DNA of 15,419 nt from CAJBVG01 sp943371235 (GTDB lineage Bacteria > Bacteroidota > Bacteroidia > Sphingobacteriales > Sphingobacteriaceae). The stretch covers positions 1 to 15,419 of the forward strand of contig CALRTZ010000060.1 in NCBI GenBank assembly GCA_943371235.1, read 5' to 3'. A model generated the notes under the pieces. That model was not told where the DNA came from. It made no database searches and saw only the letters and a program-made list of their open reading frames with translations. Positions 1 to 10,900 of the stretch are shown one piece after another (within the stretch, counting starts at the first letter, position 1; each line of letters starts with the position of its first letter). The position numbers and the translations under genes are program-made.

Positions 1-3000
1 CTAAACTTATTAATTGGATACCCGCTGTACCACTCGTAGCTGAAGTGTTTTCAATTCTCAAGAACTTGCCCGAACCGTTAAAACTTCCATCAATAATCAC
101 TCTATCAGTTCCGTTTAATCTAATTAAACCTCCCACAAAAGAACCCGATATAGTTCTTAAGGTATCTGCATTCGGACGAATGGTAATTTTATATCCACCT
201 GCACCTGTTTCAGCAAATGCATTTAAGCCATGTAAGCCTGTTTCAGATATGTTTGTTTTTACTACAATGTTTACATCACCCGATAAAATATTATTATTGA
301 TGTGCTCGAATATACTCGCATTGCCCGATAAAGATTTATAGGTTTCTGCAGTTCCCACCACAAACGTTCCAGAAATGGTATTTGCAATTCTATACACATT
401 CGGCGTTCCCAATACAGGGAAGTTTCCTGCGGTTAAATTTACATTCGCTGGATCGTCTGTTAATTGCAATGGTGCGTTAATAGAGGCTGCACCCGAAACA
501 TCTTGAGCCACTACAAAATATTGTATGATGCTATTTACTGCAACGGCTGTATTTAGTTTGCTGTAATCAATTACAAAACCAAATGGCGAACTTGTATTTG
601 ATGCAGTTACGTATTTCCAACCATCTGTTGCAGAAGTGTTGTCAACATACGTATCTGCATTTGTACTTAGTTTATAATATAATCTTGGTCTGTTTGCAGC
701 AGAAGTATCTACTCCTGTTAAATCTACAATCGTTGCAAAATTTGTTAAAGTATAATTTGATGTACTTAAAGTGTTTAAAATTGGTGCAAACGTAATTGTT
801 GGACCAGAAAAATCTCCCGCATTTTCATACGCACCAATAGTTGGCGCTGTAGTGCTTCTGCTCGCTCCAAGTAAATCTGTAGTAACCGTTACTAAAGGTG
901 TACCTGCTGCTACTAATGGTGAACCAACTTTTGGAATTACGTTTTTAATCCCGTTAAACATCGGATTTCCATCTATACTGTTTTGATCAAACAGGCTTGT
1001 GTTAACTGTTTTCCAAGCTGCTAAGTTTGCACCTTGCGTAGTTCCCCATTGTCCATAAATAACGCCTGCATTTCCATTAAAGTGATTATAATTTGAAGTA
1101 ACCGTACTTGTATTGGTTGCAAGGTTTAATAAAATTCTTGTACCTGTACCACTAACTCTGTTAATGTTAAACGAATTGTTTATTAATTGAACATTGGTAG
1201 CAGCAGTAAGCTGGTATACTGCATAAACAGTTCCCGCTCCTGTTCCTCCAATATCAATAGTATTGTTATGGAACCAAGAACCATCAGATCCTGCAGTGTA
1301 AATTCCATATACAGTTCCAGATCCGCTAATGTTATAGGCAGCATTGTTATAAAATAAATTTTCCGTTCCAACTGTAGCATCAGCAGAAATATACATCAAG
1401 TATGATATAGACGTGCCGGTAAAGCCAGCAGGGAATGGCGAATGAATTTTATTGTTTCTGTATCTTAAATTACGTGTTCCTGTTGAGAAAAAAGAACCAT
1501 AGAAAGTAGTAATGTTTAATGTTCTTGTCGCTCTGTTTATATCATTGTTTTCAAATAACAAACTATCTGTTCCTAATGAATAAACAGAATAAAAGTATGC
1601 GTTGAGTAATCTGTTTTTTCTAACCACGTTTCCTGCTGCAGATGTTAAATCTGCAGAATTACCACAAACTGTTAATAAATAATATCCTCCATTAAACACG
1701 TTGTTTTCTATAGTATTATATCTAAATCTTCCCGATGTTATAGCAGATGAAGTACTACCGCTCATAGCCATTGCAGAAAATGTGCTCAATGTTTTATCTT
1801 GACCAATATTTACTGTGTTTTTTCTAATCACATTATAATCACCTTCCATAATATGGATACCAAAACCCGATGCCCCAATTACATTCACTACAAAACTATC
1901 AATAGTAACATAGTTCGCTTTGTTTAATACAATACCATTGGTAGTGGTGTTTATTACCGAACCGTTTCCGTTAATAGTTAAGGTGCTTGCTGAAGAAAGT
2001 CCTGTTACATTTTGTAAAGATATACCCGTAGTATACGGACCTGCAGATGCATTCACATTTACAGTGGTGTTTCCACACACTCCATTTGATGATAAGAAAG
2101 TAGATAATGCTTGTAAATCTGCAAAATCTGCTCCCAATCCACCTACTGTTACCGTGCCTATTAAACCAGTACGTAATCCGTTTAACCTAATCGTATCGTT
2201 CACTGCATTTGCATCTATTGCGTTGTTCGGGTTGCTGGTCCAAATTTTTAAACTGTATGGTGTGTTAGCTACCACGTTAAATGTTCCAATTGTTAAAAGT
2301 GTATCAGCTCCAGAATTTACCAAGCCGATGTACGAATACATTGTTTGGTTTACCCCATTAATAGACCAATTTACATTTACAGAACTAAGTGTACTTAAGC
2401 CAAAGTTTTTAACTCTAACTGTTACCGTTGTTAACCCAGGGCATACACCTTTTGGCGATACAATGGCAAGTACACCTGCATCATCATTAGCCGGAGTAAA
2501 TTCTACTGCACCAATATCTGGAGTGGTTCCACTTCTTAGGTTTCCTTTTATGTCATCTAAAACAGTTGGTATTGCCACACCCGCATCGTTTAAGGCTGCA
2601 GCATTTGGCTTTACATCATCAACTGCTAATCCAGAAATAGAGGGCTCTACGCTCACACTATTCTGATCGTAAACGCTTGACGAATATGCTTGCCAATCTG
2701 CAAGAGTTACTCTTGCTGCAACATGGAAGGCAACATTTTTTACACCCGTTCCTGCAACTGCCGTGTTTACATATAAATCGTTGTAGTTGGTATTCGGAAT
2801 AGTGGTCGATGTACCAAAATACATACAGTATTTTGCACCAGTTCCTCCTTTGCTAATCGAAAATATATTGTTTTTTAATTCTATACCCGTAGCCAATGTT
2901 ATTTGATAAAAGCCATAACACAAACCAGCGGTAGCACTAGGGTTATCTATATGTACGGTATTATAATAATATTTCCAATGGTCAGAACCAGAATTATAAA

Positions 3001-4798
3001 TTGGGTATTGTGATCCTGTGGTGTTTGCATTGTAAATTGCATTGTTTGCAACAATGTTTTCTGTGCTAGCCGTTGCATCGTTTGCTGTAGAAAATATTCC
3101 ATAGAAAACAGCCGAACTACCCGCTAGGAACATATCATGTATCTTGTTTCCTTTTATTAAATAACGTTGTGCTGCACCACCAGAATAAATACCATAGTAA
3201 GTAGTAGCAACTATTGTTCTATTTTTACGATGAATATCATTTCCTGTTATTTGTGTACTGTCTACCCCGAATAAATACATCCCATAAAATGCATGGTCTC
3301 TGATAGTATTATTTCTAATAATATTACCTTTCATGTTTGCAATGGTAGTAGTACCGTACAACATTATACCATAATATCCTCCACTAATATTGTTGTTTAC
3401 AAAAGTATTATAAGAACCTGTGGTTGCTGTGGTTGCTGAAGTTGTTGAACCCGAAACAACGATACCTCCCAGACTTGTGGTGGTTGCAAATGTTTGGTCG
3501 CCTCTTATAGTACAGTTCTTAATAGTATTAAAACTTGCTGCTCCCATAGAAACCACAAAACCTTTGGTTGATGATGAGTGTGCTTCTAAAATTAAGCTAT
3601 CAACCGTTACATAATTTGTTCCACGTATTTGTAAAATATAATCGGGCTTACCAGATAATAACGTGTCAATAATTGTAGCACCTCTACCGTTAATGGTTAT
3701 GGTATTTACACTGCTCGAGCCAGATACGTTTAAGAAGTTCAACGAACCAACGTAAGTTCCCGGATTAACATTTATTACAACAGGCCCTGCAATTCCACAA
3801 CTAAATGCTCCGTTTAGTTGTGCTATAGAATTGAAGTTTGTAGAACTGTTTGGTAGAGTTGCGTTTAAAGTATAAGTACCCGCTGCAAGAATTGGTCTTG
3901 GCGAAACTTTTATAGCTGTTGAATTAACCGTAACAGAACTACAGGTTACTTTGCAACGATAATAGGTTATAGCTGTTAAGTTTGTTGTATATTTCTGGGT
4001 TGTTCCTAATGTAATATCCGTCCAAGTTACACTGTCAGCAGAACTTTGCCATTGGTAAGATAATCCTGTACCTATAGTACTACCTGTTAGATTTAAATCA
4101 AAATTTGTACTCGGACAAACCAAATTTGAAGTTGCTACTGCAGTACCTGCATTTGGGGGAGCCACACATGGTGTAGCGGGAGTTAACGTAACTGTACCCG
4201 TAAACCATCTTGGTGTGTTTCCTAATACTCCGTTCCCAGAGGTAAACGTTACAGAGTAACCTATATTAGCACCACTAATCTGATTTTCTCCTACTCTTAA
4301 ATTAATTCCGCTTTGCGAAAATATACTCGGAGTACAAGTCCCTGCTCCTGTTCCACTATATCTAATATTTGTAGTTGATTCTATACAAAAGCGATAAGTT
4401 GTTGCATTTGGAATTAAAAAATTAATACCCGAAATAACTGGGACAATACCGTCTGCTGGTACAGATAATGAAGCATTAGTAGCTATTAGTGTCCAGTCTG
4501 TTGTGTTTACACTAGGTGTAGCACCAGATAAAGATGTTGTAGAATACCATAATCTAACTGTTGCTCCGTTACTTGCCACTAAAAACTGATGTGATATATC
4601 TGTTAAATTATACGGGCTTCCACTATTGTTTTCAATTACAAATGTTATACCTGTATTGCCTGATAAACCATTGCCACCTGTATAACCAGTACTTCCAACT
4701 TGTGTGCTTAAGGTAACTTGAGCATTCGCAAATTGTACAGCAGTAGTAAATAATATTAATAATACTGTTTTTAAAAATGAGCGTAGTTGTGTTTTCAT
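1..4798 (-). CDS. Giant secreted multi-module beta-helix surface protein (3' end outside window)
   Basis: The frame stays open from an ATG at 4798 to the left edge, giving 1599 codons with no stop; the C-terminus lies outside the window. The start is supported by an immediate Sec signal peptide: MKTQLRSF, a hydrophobic core LLILFTTAV, and likely cleavage after ANA (residue 26). Approximate domain order: a beta-sandwich-like region (27-205); an Ig-like domain with YQW and YYRCKV (212-295); a right-handed beta-helix module ending in PDIGAVEF (300-763); a CARDB-like domain (768-870) with VTVRVKNFG; a second beta-helix module ending in PTIGAYEN (878-1322); an Ig-like domain (1323-1470); and the start of a third module (1477 on). 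The helix modules are rich in N, T, S and G and carry many short strands with NN or GI turns. The role is probably a cell-surface adhesin or matrix protein, but no catalytic motif or ligand can be named. A T9SS tail is expected by analogy with the upstream neighbour but cannot be seen. It follows the 4977-13298 gene on the same strand but sits behind a terminator, so it probably has its own promoter. Confidence 0.9.
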   Translation of the reverse strand, partial: MKTQLRSFLKTVLLILFTTAVQFANAQVTLSTQVGSTGYTGGNGLSGNTGITFVIENNSGSPYNLTDISHQFLVASNGATVRLWYSTTSLSGATPSVNTTDWTLIATNASLSVPADGIVPVISGINFLIPNATTYRFCIESTTNIRYSGTGAGTCTPSIFSQSGINLRVGENQISGANIGYSVTFTSGNGVLGNTPRWFTGTVTLTPATPCVAPPNAGTAVATSNLVCPSTNFDLNLTGSTIGTGLSYQWQSSADSVTWTDITLGTTQKYTTNLTAITYYRCKVTCSSVTVNSTAIKVSPRPILAAGTYTLNATLPNSSTNFNSIAQLNGAFSCGIAGPVVINVNPGTYVGSLNFLNVSGSSSVNTITINGRGATIIDTLLSGKPDYILQIRGTNYVTVDSLILEAHSSSTKGFVVSMGAASFNTIKNCTIRGDQTFATTTSLGGIVVSGSTTSATTATTGSYNTFVNNNISGGYYGIMLYGTTTIANMKGNIIRNNTIRDHAFYGMYLFGVDSTQITGNDIHRKNRTIVATTYYGIYSGGAAQRYLIKGNKIHDMFLAGSSAVFYGIFSTANDATASTENIVANNAIYNANTTGSQYPIYNSGSDHWKYYYNTVHIDNPSATAGLCYGFYQITLATGIELKNNIFSISKGGTGAKYCMYFGTSTTIPNTNYNDLYVNTAVAGTGVKNVAFHVAARVTLADWQAYSSSVYDQNSVSVEPSISGLAVDDVKPNAAALNDAGVAIPTVLDDIKGNLRSGTTPDIGAVEFTPANDDAGVLAIVSPKGVCPGLTTVTVRVKNFGLSTLSSVNVNWSINGVNQTMYSYIGLVNSGADTLLTIGTFNVVANTPYSLKIWTSNPNNAIDANAVNDTIRLNGLRTGLIGTVTVGGLGADFADLQALSTFLSSNGVCGNTTVNVNASAGPYTTGISLQNVTGLSSASTLTINGNGSVINTTTNGIVLNKANYVTIDSFVVNVIGASGFGIHIMEGDYNVIRKNTVNIGQDKTLSTFSAMAMSGSTSSAITSGRFRYNTIENNVFNGGYYLLTVCGNSADLTSAAGNVVRKNRLLNAYFYSVYSLGTDSLLFENNDINRATRTLNITTFYGSFFSTGTRNLRYRNNKIHSPFPAGFTGTSISYLMYISADATVGTENLFYNNAAYNISGSGTVYGIYTAGSDGSWFHNNTIDIGGTGAGTVYAVYQLTAATNVQLINNSFNINRVSGTGTRILLNLATNTSTVTSNYNHFNGNAGVIYGQWGTTQGANLAAWKTVNTSLFDQNSIDGNPMFNGIKNVIPKVGSPLVAAGTPLVTVTTDLLGASRSTTAPTIGAYENAGDFSGPTITFAPILNTLSTSNYTLTNFATIVDLTGVDTSAANRPRLYYKLSTNADTYVDNTSATDGWKYVTASNTSSPFGFVIDYSKLNTAVAVNSIIQYFVVAQDVSGAASINAPLQLTDDPANVNLTAGNFPVLGTPNVYRIANTISGTFVVGTAETYKSLSGNASIFEHINNNILSGDVNIVVKTNISETGLHGLNAFAETGAGGYKITIRPNADTLRTISGSFVGGLIRLNGTDRVIIDGSFNGSGKFLRIENTSATSGTAGIQLISL
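300..3890 (-). repeat. Successive paralogous beta-helix modules within the giant protein
   Basis: Two modules, encoded at about 3890-2510 and 2165-835, follow the same plan. Each opens with a line of the type FxSxAQLxxFxxxGxxG (FNSIAQLNGAFSCG; FADLQALSTFLSSNGVCG), then VINV/VNV and TITINGxG. Next come NYVTxDSxxxxxxGxxG and YNxIxxNxxNI/CTI rungs, and a turn-rich segment with YYGIY/YAVYQ. Each closes with NAA/KVGSP...DxxGxxRSxTxPxIGAxE. A third opening (YKSLSGNASIFEHINNN, then RLNGTDRVIIDGS) begins near 370 and runs off the left edge. The similarity is at protein level and diverged, so these are old internal duplications, not recent DNA repeats. Confidence 0.7.
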
Positions 4799-4818
4799 AT
4801 TACGAGTGTTTGAATTAG

Positions 4819-4825
4819 CAATTTA
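4819..4825 (-). promoter_or_regulatory. Possible -7 promoter element for the beta-helix gene
   Basis: Read on the minus strand, this is TAAATTG, close to the Bacteroidota -7 element TAnnTTTG. It ends about 20 nt upstream of the ATG at 4798. The same sequence in nearly the same context (plus-strand GCAATTTA followed by a GAAAT) occurs upstream of the neighbouring giant gene at 13411-13417. No good -33 TTTG is seen at the expected spacing here, so this is a weak call. The gene needs its own promoter because a strong terminator lies upstream. Confidence 0.3.
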
Positions 4826-4844
4826 TGAAATAATTTCCTTACAA

Positions 4845-4881
4845 TAAAAACATTTAAGTGTTTTGTGTTAAAAACATTTAA
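4845..4881. repeat. Pair of 13-bp direct repeats in the promoter region
   Basis: The 13-mer TAAAAACATTTAA occurs exactly at 4845-4857 and 4869-4881, a centre-to-centre distance of 24 bp, or a little over two helical turns. The pair lies 47-83 nt upstream of the ATG at 4798, just upstream of the putative -7 element. The position would suit a dimeric regulator or UP-like element. The surroundings are very A/T-rich, so chance or slippage duplication cannot be excluded. Confidence 0.45.
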
Positions 4882-4922
4882 TAATTAAGATAAATAAACT
4901 TAATGATTATAAAAGAAATAAA

Positions 4923-4958
4923 AAAAAGCCCCCCTTGATTACTCAAGGGGGGCTTTTT
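4923..4958 (-). terminator. Strong rho-independent terminator, symmetrical
   Basis: A perfect 16-bp stem (AAAAAGCCCCCCTTGA paired with TCAAGGGGGGCTTTTT) closes a 4-nt loop, TTAC. The stem has six consecutive C:G pairs and is flanked by A and T tracts, so it reads as a terminator on either strand. It lies 18 nt past the stop codon (4977-4979) of the giant minus-strand gene and should end that transcript before the next gene at 4798. Confidence 0.93.
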
Positions 4959-4976
4959 ATTATTTAGTTTTTATAA

Positions 4977-7900
4977 CTATTTCTTAGCTATGTCTACTAT
5001 TCTGATGTAAGCAACCTTACCATCAACGGTTAAGCGAACCATGTACACACCTGAAGCGGTTTGTAAATCTTCGTTTTTGTAGTCGAATGTATATGCACCA
5101 GCAGATTGTGTTTCACCTGTTAAGACGTTTGCCACTCTTCTGCCAATCATATCGTAAACTTCTACTGTTACGTCGTTTGCATTTTCTGGTAATACATATG
5201 AAATTAATGTTTGACCAGCAAATGGGTTAGGTGCTGCACCTAATTTAAATATTTCAGCAAAGTCGTTTCCTAAACCTGTAACTATTACCGTTTCTGTGGT
5301 AGTAGCTCTACAACCTGTAGCTACGTTTGTTACTGTTAAAGTAACGGTGTAAGTACCTGGTGTAGTAAACACGTGTGTAGGGTTTGCCAATTGCGATGTA
5401 TTTGCAGCAGATGTTGGATCACCAAAGTTCCAAGCAAACTGTAAACCTGCTGTTGCTGTTGCTAAGAACACTACCGACTGACCATTTGATCCATCTACAG
5501 AGAATGTAGAGATAGGAACTGGTTTGTTAGTAAATGCTACTGCATCAGACGATACGCAACCAAACGAATTTGTAACGATTACCGAGTAAGTACCCGCCAA
5601 ATTAACTTTTATGGTTTGTGTAGTTGCACCATTGCTCCATAAGTAAGTAGATCCAGCATTTCCTGCATCTAACGTTACCGTGTCACTAGTACAGATATCT
5701 CTATCGTTTCCTAAGTTAACAACTGGTAATGCGTTGTTTGTTACAACGATGGTATCTCTAGCTGCACAACCATCAGCATTAGTTACAATAACTACATAAA
5801 CTCCAGCAGTTGCTGTTCTTACTGTTTGTGTAGTTGCACCTGTGTTCCATAAGTAACTTGCGAAACCAGCACCTGCATCTAATGTTACTGAATCTGTAGG
5901 ACATTTTGCTTTATCAGCACCCAATGATACTACTGGCAATGGTTTGCTTGTAATTATCATTGTATCTCTTCCCACACAACCGTCAATATTTGTTACTGCA
6001 ACTGAGTAAGTACCTATTTGAGTAACCGTAATTGTTTGTGTAGTTGCACCATTACTCCATAAGTATTGTGCTCCAGGGTTACCTGCGTCACACACTACTG
6101 GTGTACCAGCACAAATTTGTACGTCAGGACCAATATTTACAGTTGGAGCTGTATAATTTAAAATCCTAACAGAGTCAATTGTTGTACAACCAGCAGTGTT
6201 TGTAACCGCTACAGTATATACTCCAGCAGAACCTACATTTACTGATTGTGTTGTAGCACCATTACTCCATAAATAAGTAGCACCTGCGTTACCTGCATTT
6301 AAAGCAGTAGTAGAACCAGCACATACATAAACTGTATCTGCACCTAAAGATGCTGTTGGAGCCACAACTTGTGTTATCACAATGGTATCTCGGCCAATTA
6401 AACCTGCTTGGTTTGTTACCGCCACAGTATAAGTAGCACCCACAGTAATATCAATTGTTTGTGTTGCAGCACCTGTGCTCCAAGAGAACGTAGAACCTGC
6501 ATTACCTGCATCTAATGTAATAGTTGATCCAGTACATAAAACCCTATCTGCTCCTAATGTAACAGTTGGTGGAGGCACTACATTTACTAATACAGTATCA
6601 ACACTTGTACATGTACCATCATTAGCTGATGCATAATATGCAAAAGAACCTAATGTTGGGTGAGTTGGAGTAGTTAACGTTGACCCAGAAACTGGTGCAG
6701 TTAATAAACCACCTGTCCATGTAACAGTAGCTGTAGATGAAATTATTGGTAAATTCGGGTTGATAAATCCTATAGAAACTGGAGTCGCTGCAGAAGCAGT
6801 AACCCAATTCGAGTTATTATTTGCATCAGGACCTTGTAATGTTGCCCCAGCAATACCTGATGGACTTACAACACCTGCTCCAGACCAATCTGCACCCGTT
6901 ACGCCTGTTGCCGTAGTAAATGTATAACCATTTGTAGCTACTGCATCTACAATTACACCTGATGCATCTTTCAAAATCATACCCATACTAGTTCCAGATC
7001 CTGGGAAGAATCCACCAGTTGAGATGTGGTATACATGGTTAATTGGATCGTCTGTACCACCCGTAGTAGTATGTAATATTACCGTACCTCTTGGTGGCAC
7101 AATTGTTCCCGGAGGGAATGTATACGATACTGATGAAATACCAGCAGCTTGGAATGTATAACCTGAAAGGTTTGCAGACGCTGTGCTTAAGTTGGTAAAC
7201 TCAATGTTATCGTCGTAGTCAGCTGTATTTAAATATGGAGGCCACGTACATTGTGAACCATTAGTATTACAACCACCTGTATAGTTAAAGAAGTTAAACT
7301 CTGTTATCTTAAATAATTTGTCTAAGCTCGTATTCGCATTTAAAGTAGCTGTTTGACCAACTCCAATAAATTTATCAGCACCTGCAGATACATCAAAATA
7401 CTCATCTTGGTATTTGTAAATCTGTGGACTATCTAATACAGATACGTTAATGTTTGGACTTACGTCTGTTGCAGTAACTTTGAATGAAATGATACCCGAA
7501 CCTGCTGCTGGAATAGATACAGAGAATGTATCTGTAGTTCCAACTCTTGTCATTGCAATTGGAGTTTGAGCTGCACCTGTAATAGTGTAGTCTAAAACAA
7601 CTGAGCTAACAGCTGTTGTATCTGTAACTTTTACTTTTACTACGTGCGGTACAGCAACACACTGACCAGTAGATGGAGTAAATGTTAATTTACCAAAATC
7701 TGGTGGGTAATAATCACCTGGAGGAGGGTTTTGAATATCAATAGTATAATCTTCAACCTCACCCCATGTAAATGTTCCACATGGGTTTAAGTCAATCGTG
7801 GTGGTTTCGTTCGCAATTATACGCATTCTGGTAGGACCTGTTAATGCAGTAATAGGAACCGTTAACGTACCGCTTACTGTTCTAGATGCAATGTTATTAG

Positions 7901-10900
7901 CCGATATTGCTTTAAACACTCTTTCTTGAGGTAAATCAAACGTACCGTTTTGGTTGTAATCGATAAACACGTTTACACTTGTTCCGTATAAGAATGCAGA
8001 TGAGTTTATAATACTTACAGATATCGGTGAAGCAACACGTTTCTGTGCTGTTAAACCTGGTAAGTTTGTAAAGTCTGTATACAATCTGTTCGACAATGGG
8101 TTTGATGCGATTGGTGTATCTACACCATTCACAAACGAACCTAACTTAAACTGTCCGATATCCTCATCTGCTGTACTAGTTGCAGCAGCTGTACAATAAG
8201 GGTTTATTATTCTTCTGTTTCCTGCAGGGTTGGTGCTTGTAGCAGACGAATTACTGTTATTAATTTTTACTGATAAGATTTCACCATCGGCAAAATTACC
8301 AATCAAAGCGGTGTCCTTAATACTGTATGTTAACCATAAGTAGTTAGTGTCCACTCCAATTGCTTGGTTACCTGTAAAGGTCATGGTATCAGACAAAATT
8401 GTTTTAGTACTATCAAACTGTATTGCAGTTGATGTATTTAACGCATTGTTAGAACCTGTAAACCAAACTTTAACATTTTTAATATCCGCTTTACGTGTAG
8501 TACCAGTTAAGGCAACTTTCACTTCTGTAAGTGGAACCGCAGCTCCAAGTGAACTCATTATTAATCGGTTTGTTAAAATGGTGTTATTGTCTGTATTTCT
8601 ACCAACTGTACCTGTTGTTTGTGTTAATGTATTAGATACAACCGTTACAGGGAAGTTAATTAAACGAGAACCTATTGGGCTTGTTACCGCAGGTACTTGT
8701 GCTACTCCTCCAACAGTTACAGAATTTACTACCGCATCAATAGAGTTACCTAATGTAGCGTTAGTAGCTAAATCATACGTTAACCAGAAATAGTTAGTAT
8801 CTGCTAATAATGCTTGGTTACCAGTAAATGATAAAGTAGCACTTGCTGTTTTATTTACATCGTATTGTGTTGTAGTTGCAAATACATTGCTAGAACCAGT
8901 GTACCATAATTTAACATTTGTTACATCTGCTAAATTAGTTGTACCTGTCATAGACATATTAAAGTTTGTTGCAGCTAAATTGCCATCGCAACCTCTAGCC
9001 ACAACCTTCACACCTAATATGTTATTATTAGTAGTGTTTGGTTGTACATCTGTTAAGATTGCATGGTAAGATGCACTCGAATCATACACTAATTGTGTAG
9101 GTAAAATTCTGATTTTGTAATCTTCCGTTTCACCCCAAGTATAAGTACCACATGAACTATTTGGTACTGTTGTTACTGTTTCAATTAATACAATTCGCAT
9201 TCTTAAATATCCTGTATCAGATGTACAAGGTATGGTAAACGTAGTGGTAGTTCTATTTGGATTAGGGTTTGTTGTTGATAATGGAGTGTTTAATTGAGCT
9301 AAATCAATTGTCTCTCCAGGATCAGCAAAAGAACCGTTATTGTTATAGTCGATAAATGCTGTTGCATGTGTTGAGTATGCAGAACCAGACCAAATACGAC
9401 CTAATCTTAAATTGTATTTATCACCTTTATACATCGTTGGTACAGCTACACTTGCTGTATCGTGCCAGTTGGTATATAATTGATTACTTCTTGTTCCTTG
9501 TGTTAACCAAGGACTATCTACACCATTGCTTAACAAAGTAGCTTGAGTTGCAAAATCAAATATTGAAACGTTTCCAATATCATCATCTGCTGTACTTGTT
9601 GCGTTTGATGCACAATAAGAAATTACAGTACTAATGTAATTTGTTCTTACAGTATCATCAGAACCACCAAGGTTTCTTGCGGTTAATTTAACTGTGAATG
9701 GACCTCTTGCTGTAAATTGTACAATTGGGTTTTGCGACGAATCGTTTGTACCGCTCATGTAAATCACATTGTTCGGAGTGAATTCCCATTTCCATTTATC
9801 CGGAACGTTTGATGATTGATCTGTAAAGGTTACCGAGGTTGGTGAACCACCAATATTTGGAGTAGTTGTGCTAGCGCTGAAATTAGCCACTGGTTTTTGT
9901 GGCACTAATGTCACAATGTTTACAGTATCTGTATTTGTACAAGTTCCATCGTTAATAGAAACAATAAACTGGTATGTACCAGGATTTGTTAATGTGGTTG
10001 ATGGGTTTAATATGTTTGTTGCAGATAATGTTGCACCTCCAGTGCTTGTCCATGCAATCGTTCTTGGTGGATTGTATGAGAACAAGATATCTGGGCGGGT
10101 TAATTGTGTTGAACCTGTTGTGGTAGCACAAACCGCTGCCGGTGTTTGGTTATCTATGTTGTTTGTAGTAGAACTAGCATAAGTAGTAGTACTAGACTTA
10201 ACATAATAAGTAGTTGTTAAACCACCCGCAGTTTGATCCGACCAACAAATAGTTACATAAATATTTGAAGTTCCGTTCCAAACAAATGGGTTTGTTAAGT
10301 TAAACGTATTTGCACCATAAGTAGGGGTGTAGTTAGCTGGGCCAAATACCGTATTACTTGGTGTTAAATATGTTGTGGTTGCAGTACCGACATTTGTACT
10401 ATCAATATATAATGTAAAACCTGGTTGTGCAGTTATTGCTCCAGTTGTAGTAACTACATCAAACGTTAAAGCTGTAATTCCACCTGCAGGTAAACCTGCT
10501 GATAATAATTCTGAAGCTCTGTAAATGTGTTGACGTTTGTTACCACCCCAACCTCTATAGAAAGGAGTTGTGTTAATGTTATTTAAAGAATTATTAGTTC
10601 CTGTAGTAACATTTGTTGGAGTTGGCTTAGCATTAAACTGTACAAATGTTCCAGCGTTTACAGAATCAGAACCTGTATAACCTGCATCGATGAATAAAGA
10701 AGCATCTTTGTAAGTAGTACCAAGGTATGATTTTGAATTAGGAATAGTTGCAGAGTCATTTGCTAATAAATTCCATGAAACTTGTATGCTAGAGTTGGTT
10801 GAGTATTGAGCAGGAATGGTTCCGGTCCAAACGTTCGACGCACCTCTTGTCATGTTTATTGGAGTTTGTGAAACTCCGTTTTTTGTCCATAAAATTCTTG

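Noticed and set aside
1920..2666. 248-codon plus-strand open frame, and other long plus-strand frames opposite both giant genes
   Set aside because: They lie antisense to clearly coding sequence with signal peptides and known domains. Their products are low-complexity and match no family; they are products of codon bias on the opposite strand.
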